Shown here piece by piece: positions 1-8,069 of a stretch of 14,490 nucleotides of DNA (position 1 is the first letter of the stretch; each line of letters begins with the position of its first letter). The DNA is taken from positions 1-14,490 of the forward strand of contig CAKRVA010000025.1 in assembly GCA_934408585.1 (NCBI GenBank), in the 5' to 3' direction. A program made the translations under genes and the position numbers. This DNA comes from an uncultured Lachnospiraceae bacterium. GTDB taxonomy: Bacteria; Bacillota; Clostridia; Lachnospirales; Lachnospiraceae. The notes beneath the pieces were generated by a model. It saw only the letters and a program-made list of their open reading frames with translations, was not told the origin of the DNA and made no database searches.

Positions 1-79
1 AAATATATCTAAAATACATTTCTGTACTTTATTCAAAAAATATCATTTTAGGTCTTGACTTTTAATAGTTAGTCTTTCT

Positions 80-889
80 CTATTGTTTCCACGCCAGCTG
101 TTTTGCATACGATTCACAAGCTTTAAAGGAGATAATACCTTCTTGCGTCGTCTGCGCATAGGCATCCGAAATCTGTGCTTCGCTCATACTCAGATAGTTC
201 TGTAAAAATTCGTCCGCATATATCCCATATTCCTTCAACAAGTCAATGTTATCTGTCAGCTCAATGCCACATTTCTTTGAAATCTCTTCCAAATAAATCA
301 GATTAAGTGCATCATAAAGTGCACTTGACTTTTCACTATCCCACATTTTTTCTTCGCCATCGATTCGCTCTGCTGTCTCCTGTAGATAAACATACCTCTC
401 ATAATTCCGTATAAACTGAATATGTTTCCATCGATAGAGCGAGATGTTTTTTGTTTCCTCATTGGTATACAATTCCACCTGAAAATCCAGGATTTTGTCA
501 AATTCCTGGTTGTCATACCATTCATCTAACTGCGGAAAATACTGCTGTTCCCATAACAGCTGCGATTTCATTTCCTGGGTTTCCAGCACATTTACACGAT
601 AGTGATGGATAAAAGCAAAGCTGCCTATTATCAGAGTCAGTACAACGATAACGATGGCCGCTGCAATTCCTGTCCTGCGTCCTGTGCTTCTTATCTCCTG
701 TGCATAGGCATTTGGTGCTACCTGTCGCATATTTCCCAAGTTCTGCTTCAAATCCTGCAGTTTGTTCATATATTGCTTTTCCGCACCAATTTCATTCACT
801 GTACCACAGTAGGGGCAACAGGGCTCTTTATATTCATATTCTGCCCCACAGTTTTCGCATATCTTTCGTGTATCATCTGCCTTTTGCAT
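80..889 (-). CDS. Zinc-ribbon single-pass membrane protein of unknown function
   Basis: A 269-residue protein. It opens with one zinc ribbon (Cys11, Cys14, Cys25, Cys28, with an extra Cys24) and a short charged linker. One hydrophobic segment spans about residues 74-94. The rest is about 170 residues, mostly helical, rich in Glu, Tyr and Leu, with no domain I recognise. The likely topology is a cytoplasmic ribbon and an extracellular C-terminal part. The start is supported by AAAGGAG six bases upstream of the ATG. The gene begins 14 bases after the trkH stop, with its ribosome binding site right beside that stop, so it is probably co-transcribed with trkA and trkH. A link to potassium uptake is inferred from position only. 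Zinc-ribbon/TM proteins of this layout are common and poorly characterised in Clostridia. Confidence 0.8.
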   Translation of the reverse strand: MQKADDTRKICENCGAEYEYKEPCCPYCGTVNEIGAEKQYMNKLQDLKQNLGNMRQVAPNAYAQEIRSTGRRTGIAAAIVIVVLTLIIGSFAFIHHYRVNVLETQEMKSQLLWEQQYFPQLDEWYDNQEFDKILDFQVELYTNEETKNISLYRWKHIQFIRNYERYVYLQETAERIDGEEKMWDSEKSSALYDALNLIYLEEISKKCGIELTDNIDLLKEYGIYADEFLQNYLSMSEAQISDAYAQTTQEGIISFKACESYAKQLAWKQ

Positions 890-903
890 GGTTTTCTCCT
901 TTG

Positions 904-2343
904 TTAACGGTCATGGGCTGATCTTGCAAACAGTAAAAACATCGGGAATATCTCAAGTCGGCCTGTCAGCATTGCAATGGACAGCAACACCTTTGCCCAA
1001 TCCGAATATACACTAAAGTTTGCCATTGGACCTACCTTGTTAAGTCCCGGTCCAATATTATTAAAACAGGAAATTACCGCTGTAACATTCGTTGTCAGGT
1101 CAAGTCCATCCAAAGACAATAGTAACGTAAACGTACAAATCAAAATAAAATATGCTGCCAGATAAATTCTTGTAGAATTCAAGGTTTTCTTATCTACCGG
1201 TTTCCCGTTCAAACGGATACATACAATTTCCTTCGGATTGATAATCTGCCGGATTTCTGCTACAAACGATTTTACCAGAATAATGACTCTTGATATTTTT
1301 AATCCGCCTCCGGTAGAACCTGCACACGCGCCGACAATCATCAGAAGTACCAGCATATGCTTGGAATACTCCGGCCATAATTCAAAGTCAACCGTTGCAA
1401 AACCGGTCGTTGTAATAATACTTGACACCTGAAAGAACGCTGCACGGATTGCATCTCCAACTTTTGCAAAGCCGGAACAGATGTTGACTGCAATAGTCAC
1501 TGTTGAAAAGGCTATAATTCCCAAGTAAACTTTTGTTTCTTCCGTAGATAAAGCCTCTTTTACTTTTCCAAGAAGAAGCAAAAAGTAAATATTAAAATTA
1601 ACTCCAAACAAAATCATAAAAATGGCAAGCACAATCTCAATGGCAGGACTGCCATACCCTGCAATTCCGGCACTGTTTAACGCAAATCCACCGGTTCCTG
1701 CTGTTCCAAAACCGATACAAAAGCTGTCAAACCATTTCATTCCCAGACATTTCAATATCACAATCAATACCAACGTCATAGCACCATACATTCCATACAA
1801 AATCATGGACGTAGTACGCATTCTCGGAACAAGCTTTCCCGCTGTCGGTCCCGGCACCTCGGCACGTACAAGGTGCATGGAGGTATCATTTTCCATCGGA
1901 ATTACCATCAATACAAACACCAATACGCCCATTCCGCCAATCCAATGGGTAAAGCATCGCCAGAACGCAACGCCATGAGCCAGAACTCCCGGCTCCGGTA
2001 AGACAGACGCACCGGTCGTTGTAAATCCGGATACAATTTCAAACAACGCTCCCCAATAAGATGAAAAACCTCCGGCAAGATAAAGGGGAACTGCTCCAAT
2101 CAGGGAGATAATCAACCAGGCAGACGCCACAATAAAGTATCCGTCCCGGCTGCTCATCCGCTTCTGGTTCTGTTTTACCAGCATCAGAAGAATTCCAATC
2201 AATGCGGTGGGAAGCATTGTGAAAACAAATGCCTTTGTATCACCATCTCCATAAATCATTGATACAATTAATGCCGGAACCATCAGCATGACCTCTACCA
2301 GCATAATTTTACCAATAATATTCATTATCTTTCTTGTATTCAT
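904..2343 (-). CDS. trkH: TrkH-type potassium uptake channel subunit
   Basis: An integral membrane protein of 479 residues that forms the K+-translocating pore of a Trk/Ktr system and works with the cytoplasmic TrkA subunit encoded just upstream. The four pore-loop signatures are visible in order: TTTGAS, GTAGTGGF, ITTTGFAT and a final NNIGPGL, each with the selectivity Gly. GGMGVLVF and CAGSTGGGLKISR match conserved TrkH segments between helices. The N-terminus is a hydrophobic helix, and the length is normal for TrkH. AGAGGG lies eight bases before the start. The gap to the trkA stop is 12 bases, so the two genes form one operon. No truncation or missing pore residue was seen. KtrB is a close relative, but the pairing with a double-domain TrkA favours TrkH. 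Confidence 0.95.
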   Translation of the reverse strand: MNTRKIMNIIGKIMLVEVMLMVPALIVSMIYGDGDTKAFVFTMLPTALIGILLMLVKQNQKRMSSRDGYFIVASAWLIISLIGAVPLYLAGGFSSYWGALFEIVSGFTTTGASVLPEPGVLAHGVAFWRCFTHWIGGMGVLVFVLMVIPMENDTSMHLVRAEVPGPTAGKLVPRMRTTSMILYGMYGAMTLVLIVILKCLGMKWFDSFCIGFGTAGTGGFALNSAGIAGYGSPAIEIVLAIFMILFGVNFNIYFLLLLGKVKEALSTEETKVYLGIIAFSTVTIAVNICSGFAKVGDAIRAAFFQVSSIITTTGFATVDFELWPEYSKHMLVLLMIVGACAGSTGGGLKISRVIILVKSFVAEIRQIINPKEIVCIRLNGKPVDKKTLNSTRIYLAAYFILICTFTLLLSLDGLDLTTNVTAVISCFNNIGPGLNKVGPMANFSVYSDWAKVLLSIAMLTGRLEIFPMFLLFARSAHDR

Positions 2344-2355
2344 ACCGATTCCCTC

Positions 2356-3735
2356 TTATTCAAATATATCTTCCAATCCGGTAATGTGTCTTCCGATTGC
2401 ACCCACAAGCACGGTATCATTATCCATAATCACATCATCACCTCTTGGGATAATCGTTACAGAGTCACGAATAATACATGCAATTAAGACATTTCTCTTT
2501 ATTTTTAAATTTTTAAGAGGAATATCCAGATTTTTATCATCTGCTCCAATGTTGAACTCAATAAATTCCAATTTGCCATCCATCAGCCGATACAATGATT
2601 CCACACGATCAATTCCGGATGCATTCATCAAACTACGGCTATATGCAAAAATACGGTCTGCCGCTACATCCTCTCTGGAAACCGTGCAGATTTTGCTTCC
2701 GGCAGGCAATACCTTCAAACGTGACTTGGCACTGATTCTCGTTACCACTTTGGAAATTCCCTGTGATTCCGCATACATCGAAGAAACCAGATTATATTCA
2801 TCATCGGAAGTAATGGCAACAAATGCATCCGTATGTGCAAAATCCGATTCTGACATCATATCAAAATACTGGAGCGCATCCTCCTGAATCACTACGGTAT
2901 CCGAATACTCCTGTGCAAGCTTCTCTGCTACCTCAGCTCTGGAATCTACTACCGTAACCTTAAATCCCTGTTTCGTCAGAATTCCGGTTAAATAGGTTGA
3001 GATTCTTCCCGCACCTGCAACTAGAACGGATTGCAATGGCTGCTTCAATATTTTTAATTTACGGAAAGAAGAACGGAACTTCTGTGCCGCTCCGGTAAGG
3101 TAAAGGACATCACCTGCTTTGATAGTGGTATCACCTTTTGGTACAAAGGCTTCTCCATTTCGTACAATCGCACAAAATAGCAAATCAATTCCCAATTCCT
3201 TATTGATTTCTATCAAGGTGCGGTCTACCAACGGCCAGTCTTCTTTGACTGTCATTTCAACTAATTCTGCTCTGCCGTTTGCAAACGTTTCTACTCTCGT
3301 AGCAAGCGGAAAACGAAGTGTTCTGGAAATCTCCATTGCCGTTGCAAGCTCCGGATTTATTGCCATTGCAATTCCCAGTTTATCCTTATAAAAGTGTTTT
3401 TGACTATCATAGTCACTTTCTCGAATTCTCGCAATTGTATGCTTTGCTCCCAGCATATGTGCCGTAAAACAGCTCAATATATTCAATTCATCGAATTCCG
3501 TTACCGCAATAAACATATCTGCTGTTCCGGCATTTACATCCTTCAATGTTCCGTAGGCTGCACCGTTTCCCTGAAAGCAAATCGCATCAATGTTATTACC
3601 AAGATTATTTACTACTTCCTCGGACTGGTCAATAATCGTAACCTCATAGCCGGCATGCGCAAGCTGCTTGGCAAGATTCTGTCCAATTTCACCGGCACCT
3701 ACGATAAATATTTTCTTTCCATTTTTCTGTTTCAT
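2356..3735 (-). CDS. trkA: TrkA, NAD-binding gating subunit of the Trk potassium transporter
   Basis: A cytoplasmic regulatory ring protein that binds NAD(H)/ATP and gates TrkH. From the chosen start it is 459 residues with two RCK units. The first Rossmann motif is IFIVGAGEIGQNLA near the N-terminus. The second is SVLVAGAGRISTYL in the middle, where the third Gly of GxGxxG is Ser, so nucleotide binding in the second half may be altered. Each half ends in a TrkA_C-type domain (PKGDTTIKAGDVLYL; PRGDDVIMDNDTVLV). The open frame extends 23 codons upstream, but that part runs through the aspS terminator hairpin. I chose the ATG at 3735 because GGAGG lies 10 bases before it and the Rossmann fold starts directly after. 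It is the first gene of the trkA-trkH-zinc-ribbon cluster. Confidence 0.94.
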   Translation of the reverse strand: MKQKNGKKIFIVGAGEIGQNLAKQLAHAGYEVTIIDQSEEVVNNLGNNIDAICFQGNGAAYGTLKDVNAGTADMFIAVTEFDELNILSCFTAHMLGAKHTIARIRESDYDSQKHFYKDKLGIAMAINPELATAMEISRTLRFPLATRVETFANGRAELVEMTVKEDWPLVDRTLIEINKELGIDLLFCAIVRNGEAFVPKGDTTIKAGDVLYLTGAAQKFRSSFRKLKILKQPLQSVLVAGAGRISTYLTGILTKQGFKVTVVDSRAEVAEKLAQEYSDTVVIQEDALQYFDMMSESDFAHTDAFVAITSDDEYNLVSSMYAESQGISKVVTRISAKSRLKVLPAGSKICTVSREDVAADRIFAYSRSLMNASGIDRVESLYRLMDGKLEFIEFNIGADDKNLDIPLKNLKIKRNVLIACIIRDSVTIIPRGDDVIMDNDTVLVGAIGRHITGLEDIFE

Positions 3736-3757
3736 TTTCCTACAACCTCCACGGCAG

Positions 3758-3800
3758 AAAAAAATGCCAAAAGAGGAATTCGTCGTAGCGAATTCCCCTC
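3758..3800 (-). terminator. Intrinsic terminator after aspS
   Basis: On the minus strand a 12-bp stem (arms 3789-3800 and 3771-3782, with two G-U pairs) closes a 6-nt loop. A short spacer and seven consecutive T residues (3764-3758) follow. It sits 36 bases after the aspS stop and ends only eight bases before the GGAGG of trkA (3746-3750). The trk genes must therefore depend on read-through or on a promoter I could not identify in this 100-bp gap. Confidence 0.85.
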
Positions 3801-3835
3801 TCATTATTATTTATTATTGTCAATCTGTTTGCTTT

Positions 3836-5587
3836 TTACTGACGTACTTTAATATGAACTTCACGAAGCTGCTGCTCGGTTACTTCGTTTGGTGCTCCAC
3901 ACATTAAATCCTGTGCGGTTCCACTCATCGGGAATGGAATAATCTCACGAATGCTTTCTTCGTTTTTCAAAAGCATAATCATACGATCTACTCCCGGAGC
4001 CATACCGGCATGTGGTGGTGCTCCAAACTGGAATGCATTATATAATGCCCCAAATTTCTCTTTTAATACTTCCTCATCATATCCTGCAATTTCAAATGCC
4101 TTTACCATAATGTCAAGATTGTGGTTACGCACGGCACCGGAGGAAAGTTCAACACCATTACATACAATATCGTACTGGTATGCCAGAATGTCCAGTGGAT
4201 TCATATTGTTCAATGCATCGAGTCCACCCTGAGGCATTGAGAATGGGTTATGGGTAAATCCAATCTTCTTTGTTTCCTCATCCTTTTCAAACATCGGGAA
4301 ATCATTTACATAGCAGAAACGATATGCGTTTTTCTCAATTAAATCAAGTCTTACACCAAGTTCATTTCGAATCTGTCCGGCAAAAGATGCAGCTCTCTGT
4401 TCCTTATCTGCGATAAAGAAAATGGTGTCTTCTGCTTCCAGACCTGCAAGCTGTCTCATTTCTGCTTTCAAATCATCCGGAATAAACTTATCAATCGGTC
4501 CCTTATAAGACAAATCTTCCTGAACCTCTAAATAACCAAGTCCTCCCATACCGATTTCGGTTGCAAACTTCAGCATCTTTTCATGGAAGCCCTTGGACTG
4601 GTGTCCATGAATCTTGATGGCACGAACCGTCTTGTTCTGGAACGGCTTAAATGTACATTTGTTAAAGAACTCGGATAAATCAATAATTCTAAGCGGGTTT
4701 CTCAAATCCGGCTTATCGCTTCCGAACTCAAGCATTGCCTGTTTGTAGCTGATAATCGGATAAGGTGCGTTTGTTACTTCAAAGCCTTCCGGTGCAAACT
4801 TTTCAAATGTTGCCGTAAGAACTTCTTCACCCACTTTAAATACATCTTCCTGTGTAGCAAAGCTCATTTCAAAATCGAGCTGGTAGAATTCTCCGGGAGA
4901 ACGGTCTGCTCTTGCATCCTCATCACGGAAGCAGGGTGCAATCTGGAAGTATTTATCCACACCGGATACCATCAGAAGCTGTTTGTACTGCTGCGGTGCC
5001 TGTGGAAGTGCATAGAATTTTCCTTTATAATGTCTGGATGGAACAATGTAATCTCTGGCACCTTCCGGTGAAGAAGCACAAAGAATCGGTGTCTGAACCT
5101 CCATGAATCCCATCTCGGTCATTTTCTGACGAAGAAATGCAATGACATTGGAACGGAAAATCATATTATCCATAACCTTACGGTTTCTCAAATCCAGGAA
5201 ACGATACTTCAGACGAAGGTCTTCTCTGATTTCCTTTGAGGTTGCAATTTCAAAAGGAAGCGGACGATATACTTTTCCAAGCATTTCTACGCTGTGTGCT
5301 TCCAATTCAATCGTTCCGGTAGGAATCTTCGGGTTGTAAGTTTCCTCATCTCTCTTTTCGATTTCACCTTTTACACTGATACAGTCTTCTTTGGAAATTC
5401 CTTTTAATAATGAAGTATCACGCATAACAATCTGCAATACGCCATACATATCTCTCAAATCTACGAAAGATACACCACCGTGGTCACGAATGTTTTCTAC
5501 CCATCCAGCCACCTTGCATTCTTTTCCGATATCGCTTTCTGAAATCTGATTCAAAGTACAGTCACGATACATTTTTGATAATTCCAT
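3836..5587 (-). CDS. aspS: Aspartyl-tRNA synthetase, probably non-discriminating
   Basis: A class II aminoacyl-tRNA synthetase that charges tRNA-Asp with aspartate; 583 residues, the usual bacterial length. The N-terminal OB-fold anticodon domain holds the IRDHGG segment (His36). In E. coli the equivalent position is Leu, whereas non-discriminating enzymes such as that of Pseudomonas aeruginosa have His, so this enzyme may also make Asp-tRNA-Asn for GatCAB. Motif 2 is FRDEDARADRSP (from about residue 220), the bacterial GAD insertion follows, and motif 3 is APPHAGMAPGVDRMIMLL near the C-terminus. AGGAGG lies eight bases before the ATG. The gene is transcribed from its own promoter through a T-box leader and ends at a clear terminator. 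Identity is certain; the relaxed specificity is inference. Confidence 0.97.
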   Translation of the reverse strand: MELSKMYRDCTLNQISESDIGKECKVAGWVENIRDHGGVSFVDLRDMYGVLQIVMRDTSLLKGISKEDCISVKGEIEKRDEETYNPKIPTGTIELEAHSVEMLGKVYRPLPFEIATSKEIREDLRLKYRFLDLRNRKVMDNMIFRSNVIAFLRQKMTEMGFMEVQTPILCASSPEGARDYIVPSRHYKGKFYALPQAPQQYKQLLMVSGVDKYFQIAPCFRDEDARADRSPGEFYQLDFEMSFATQEDVFKVGEEVLTATFEKFAPEGFEVTNAPYPIISYKQAMLEFGSDKPDLRNPLRIIDLSEFFNKCTFKPFQNKTVRAIKIHGHQSKGFHEKMLKFATEIGMGGLGYLEVQEDLSYKGPIDKFIPDDLKAEMRQLAGLEAEDTIFFIADKEQRAASFAGQIRNELGVRLDLIEKNAYRFCYVNDFPMFEKDEETKKIGFTHNPFSMPQGGLDALNNMNPLDILAYQYDIVCNGVELSSGAVRNHNLDIMVKAFEIAGYDEEVLKEKFGALYNAFQFGAPPHAGMAPGVDRMIMLLKNEESIREIIPFPMSGTAQDLMCGAPNEVTEQQLREVHIKVRQ

Positions 5588-5643
5588 CTTTTAACCTCCT
5601 ATGATTTTCATAAACGTTTCGCTAAACAGAGAAACTTGCAAAT

Positions 5644-5679
5644 AAAAAGTCCTGAATTGATAAAATATCAATTCAGGAC
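5644..5679 (-). terminator. T-box terminator/antiterminator switch hairpin
   Basis: A perfect 14-bp stem (5666-5679 pairing with 5649-5662) with a 3-nt loop, followed by TTTTT on the minus strand. It lies directly after the T-box core and about 55 bases before the aspS ribosome binding site, the normal place for the regulated terminator of a T-box. Confidence 0.93.
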
Positions 5680-5850
5680 GAATATACTATCCGCGGTGCC
5701 ACCTGATTTACTGCTGTGCAGTCACTCTCACCTCATGAAACTACAGCTCGGAAGTTGTTATTCCTCTGAATTCATTCTGCCGGCTTCTCACCATCCCGGC
5801 TCTCTTTAAGCGATAATTCAAAGTACTCGTCTTCTTCAACGCTAAATACA
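5644..5850 (-). promoter_or_regulatory. T-box riboswitch leader of aspS
   Basis: Read on the minus strand, the leader has the hallmarks of a T-box. Stem I carries AGTA (S-turn side), a nine-pair stem CTTTGAATT/AATTCAGAG, an AGAG element and a GGTGAGAA-type distal loop closed by CCGG-type pairs. A short stem III (5710-5714 with 5718-5722) comes next, followed by the T-box core GGTGGCACCGCGG at 5691-5703. A 14-bp perfect terminator follows. In the specifier loop, 3' of the AATTCAGAG arm, the sequence is GAATAACAAC: the readable codons are AAT, AAC, AAC (5754-5762), all Asn. No GAC or GAT occurs there. The UGGN base is C, which pairs with discriminator G73, shared by tRNA-Asn and tRNA-Asp. Uncharged tRNA is expected to promote antitermination. 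Confidence 0.93.
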
Positions 5851-5855
5851 TTGTA

Positions 5856-5884
5856 ATCATATGATAGAATCCCCATTTTGTCAA
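5856..5884 (-). promoter_or_regulatory. aspS T-box promoter
   Basis: On the minus strand TTGACA (5879-5884), a 17-nt spacer and TATGAT (5856-5861). This is a near-consensus housekeeping promoter starting 11 bases after the mutS2 stop. The predicted transcript start is near 5849, just before stem I of the T-box. Confidence 0.85.
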
Positions 5885-5894
5885 TGAAAATTCC

Positions 5895-7838
5895 CTATTT
5901 TTCTTCCAAATGAATTTCTAAGTCCTTCACATATTTTCTGGACATCTGATGACGTTTTTTACGTGTTTCCACGCTATCAAACAGAATGGAAAAATCATAG
6001 TCCTCGGGGTAGAGCTGTTGTGCTGCCACATGCAGTTTTATCCGCTTATGATTTAATGTGATTTTTCCGGAAGGTGTCTGAACAACAATATTTCCTTTTT
6101 CATCCGATGGTATGCATACAATTCCAATCTTCTTTTCCGGGTAAATCATTACACTATCGCCCCGTTGAAAAGTTTCTGCCTCCTTTTGCTGTTTTGTTGC
6201 ATGCTTTTCCTTTTGAATGCGGGGCAGTGGTTCCTTTTTCACATGTTGGCTTTGTGTCTGCTGTTCTTCCTTTTCCGGATGGTCTAAAAATTTTTCGCAG
6301 TAAAGACTTGGAATATGATCGCCATATGCCATCTGCAAGGCGGTTTTTAGCATTTCCTGCGGCATTCCCAGACGCTGTGCAATCGAAAACGCACAACTTT
6401 CCCCAGCTTCCCCAATTACCATCTGATATAGGGGCTGTAATGTTTCCTTATCAAAGGTCATACGCGCATTCTGAATTTCTGCCTGTCTATCTGCATACTG
6501 TTTAATTTCCGGATAATGTGTCGTCACTAAGAACAAGGCTCCGCTTTTTCTTAATTCCTCCAAAACAGCAACGGCGATTCCCATTCCTTCTGCCGGGTCT
6601 GTTCCGGAACCCAGCTCATCCATAATTACAAGACTTTCTCTTCCCACTCTTTTTAGTATAGAAAGCACATTTTCAATATGTGCCGAAAATGTAGATAAAT
6701 TCTCCGACAGATTCTGTCCATCTCCAATGTCACACAAAATATTGCTGTTCATACAAATCAATGCCTTTTGGGCACACACATGGAGTCCGCATTGTGCCAT
6801 ATAGCAGTTCAGTGCCACGGTTTTAATCGCCACCGTTTTTCCTCCGGTATTCGGACCCGTAATAATAATTCCTCTCGTATTTCCGCCTATTTCAAACGAA
6901 AGAGGAACACAAAGTTCTTTTTTTATCAATGGATGTCTTCCATCCTGCAAAACAATCTTTCGTTCCAATGTAATTTTCGGACAGATACCCTCTAAATCTA
7001 CGCTAAGTTTTCCCTTGGAAAAAATATAATCCAGCTTCTGTAACATCTGAATATTTTGCTCCATAACATTATGTTTTTCATCGACCATGGCAGTCAGTGT
7101 ATATAAAATCCGATAGACCTCATTTTGCTCATCCACTTGTAAAAGTTGAAGCTCTTCTTCGAGTGCTTCCACCGCTTTTGGTACGATAAATAGTGTATTT
7201 CCGGTTGCCGACTTATCAATGACACTACCGTCAATTTTGTTTCGATATTCCTTTTTTACCGGAATACATACGTGTCCATTTCGAAGCGTTGTGAAACTAT
7301 CTGACAAATATGATTTATTACTTCGTAATACGGAATCCGCTTTTTCATGAATGCGATTTGCGGTTCTCTCCATCTGCGCACGTAGATTTTTCAATGTCGC
7401 CGATGCATAATCATCGACTTCTCCATTCCGCAACTGTTGTTGCAGCTGCTCCCGCAATTCATCCAGTGGCTCCAGATTTTCTTCATAATATGCCAATGAC
7501 ACCTGCTGACTCTTTCCGGCATTTAGGTAATCTTTTAAACGTCTTACTGCCACAAGTGCTTTTTCTACTTCTTCCAACATTGATACGGTAAGGCAATCTC
7601 CCTTTTCTGCAATCTTCAGCCACTCATCCATTCCTTCCAAAGAGACAAGTGGTGGCGTTCCACACTTTTCGAGTAATATTTTTGCCTCCGTAGTATTTCT
7701 CAGTGCAGCTTTCAACTCTCCTTCCGAAAGAATCAGACCAGACTGGTCAATCCTCTTTTTTGCGCCTTCCGTAAGTGCTAATGCTCTCCATGTTTCTCTG
7801 ATTTTATCAAATTCTAATGCTTTTTCTATTTCTATCAT
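5895..7838 (-). CDS. mutS2: MutS2-family ATPase lacking the Smr nuclease domain
   Basis: A MutS2-type DNA-binding ATPase; family members act on branched DNA and in ribosome rescue. Over 647 residues it has the core and clamp helices (about 1-310), Walker A GPNTGGKT (328-335), Walker B LVIMDELGSGTDPAEG (around 402-418) and THYPEIK (440-446). A short Q/E/K-rich linker (about 520-556) and a small KOW-like beta domain (about 557-602) follow. The frame then stops at LEIHLEEK, where family members of about 780 residues continue into the LDLRG-type Smr domain. The sequence after the stop is the aspS promoter and T-box, so nothing of Smr remains. The open frame begins 18 codons earlier, within the leader terminator. 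I chose the ATG at 7838 because AGGAG sits seven bases upstream. A true clade-specific short form is as likely as a deletion. Confidence 0.93.
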   Translation of the reverse strand: MIEIEKALEFDKIRETWRALALTEGAKKRIDQSGLILSEGELKAALRNTTEAKILLEKCGTPPLVSLEGMDEWLKIAEKGDCLTVSMLEEVEKALVAVRRLKDYLNAGKSQQVSLAYYEENLEPLDELREQLQQQLRNGEVDDYASATLKNLRAQMERTANRIHEKADSVLRSNKSYLSDSFTTLRNGHVCIPVKKEYRNKIDGSVIDKSATGNTLFIVPKAVEALEEELQLLQVDEQNEVYRILYTLTAMVDEKHNVMEQNIQMLQKLDYIFSKGKLSVDLEGICPKITLERKIVLQDGRHPLIKKELCVPLSFEIGGNTRGIIITGPNTGGKTVAIKTVALNCYMAQCGLHVCAQKALICMNSNILCDIGDGQNLSENLSTFSAHIENVLSILKRVGRESLVIMDELGSGTDPAEGMGIAVAVLEELRKSGALFLVTTHYPEIKQYADRQAEIQNARMTFDKETLQPLYQMVIGEAGESCAFSIAQRLGMPQEMLKTALQMAYGDHIPSLYCEKFLDHPEKEEQQTQSQHVKKEPLPRIQKEKHATKQQKEAETFQRGDSVMIYPEKKIGIVCIPSDEKGNIVVQTPSGKITLNHKRIKLHVAAQQLYPEDYDFSILFDSVETRKKRHQMSRKYVKDLEIHLEEK

Positions 7839-7850
7839 TTCTTTTCTCCT

Positions 7851-7883
7851 AAAAAAAGAGCATGACCCTATTGCCATGCTCTT
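7851..7883 (-). terminator. Intrinsic terminator in front of mutS2
   Basis: On the minus strand AAGAGCATG (7875-7883), a 10-nt loop, CATGCTCTT (7856-7864), then a run of seven T residues. The U-tract runs directly into the AGGAG of mutS2. It either ends a separate small RNA or works as an attenuator that must be bypassed for mutS2 expression. Confidence 0.88.
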
Positions 7884-8065
7884 CCTAAACATCTATTTTA
7901 TCTTTCTAATAAGCTATGGTAATGGAAATTTGGACGCACTCCAAGACGGAAATTCAACGTCCCTTATTCATTTTACTGAATATCCATTACAATGCTTGTC
8001 AAAAACTACCTCTTATTTTCTCAACAGTTCTATCTGCTTCATTACCGGCTTATTAGATTCGCCAT
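7851..8065 (-). ncRNA. Putative structured leader or small RNA upstream of mutS2
   Basis: A non-coding stretch of about 210 nt with a strong promoter at one end and an intrinsic terminator at the other. Minus-strand structure: an outer 10-bp stem (8048-8057 with 7905-7914) is extended by 7 bp across a small internal loop (8040-8046 with 7918-7924). Inside, an 8-bp stem (7983-7990 with 7919-7926) closes three back-to-back hairpins: 7977-7982/7965-7970, 7958-7961/7945-7948 and 7940-7944/7930-7934. The 7-bp extension and the 8-bp stem share the same bases, so they are mutually exclusive. I do not recognise a known riboswitch. A separate regulatory RNA such as 6S RNA remains possible, because a rod-like fold with a bubble can be drawn. 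There is no convincing open frame. Confidence 0.6.
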
Positions 8066-8069
8066 CGTT

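Noticed and set aside
1..79. Terminator after the first zinc-ribbon gene
   Set aside because: Only a five-base stem with a short T run is visible, too weak to call; nothing else is seen in these 79 bases.
2288..2887. Plus-strand open frame of 199 codons opposite trkA and trkH
   Set aside because: Its composition is that of an antisense shadow, it spans two certain genes and it has no recognisable domain.
7919..7990. tRNA gene, because of the cloverleaf-like fold of 72 nt
   Set aside because: There is no GTTCRA in any loop, no 7-nt anticodon loop with a 5-bp stem, and one loop has only five bases.
7997..8002. TTGACA within the mutS2 leader as a promoter
   Set aside because: No acceptable -10 lies at 16-18 bases; the TTGTAA-17-TATAAT promoter at 8070-8098 is far better.
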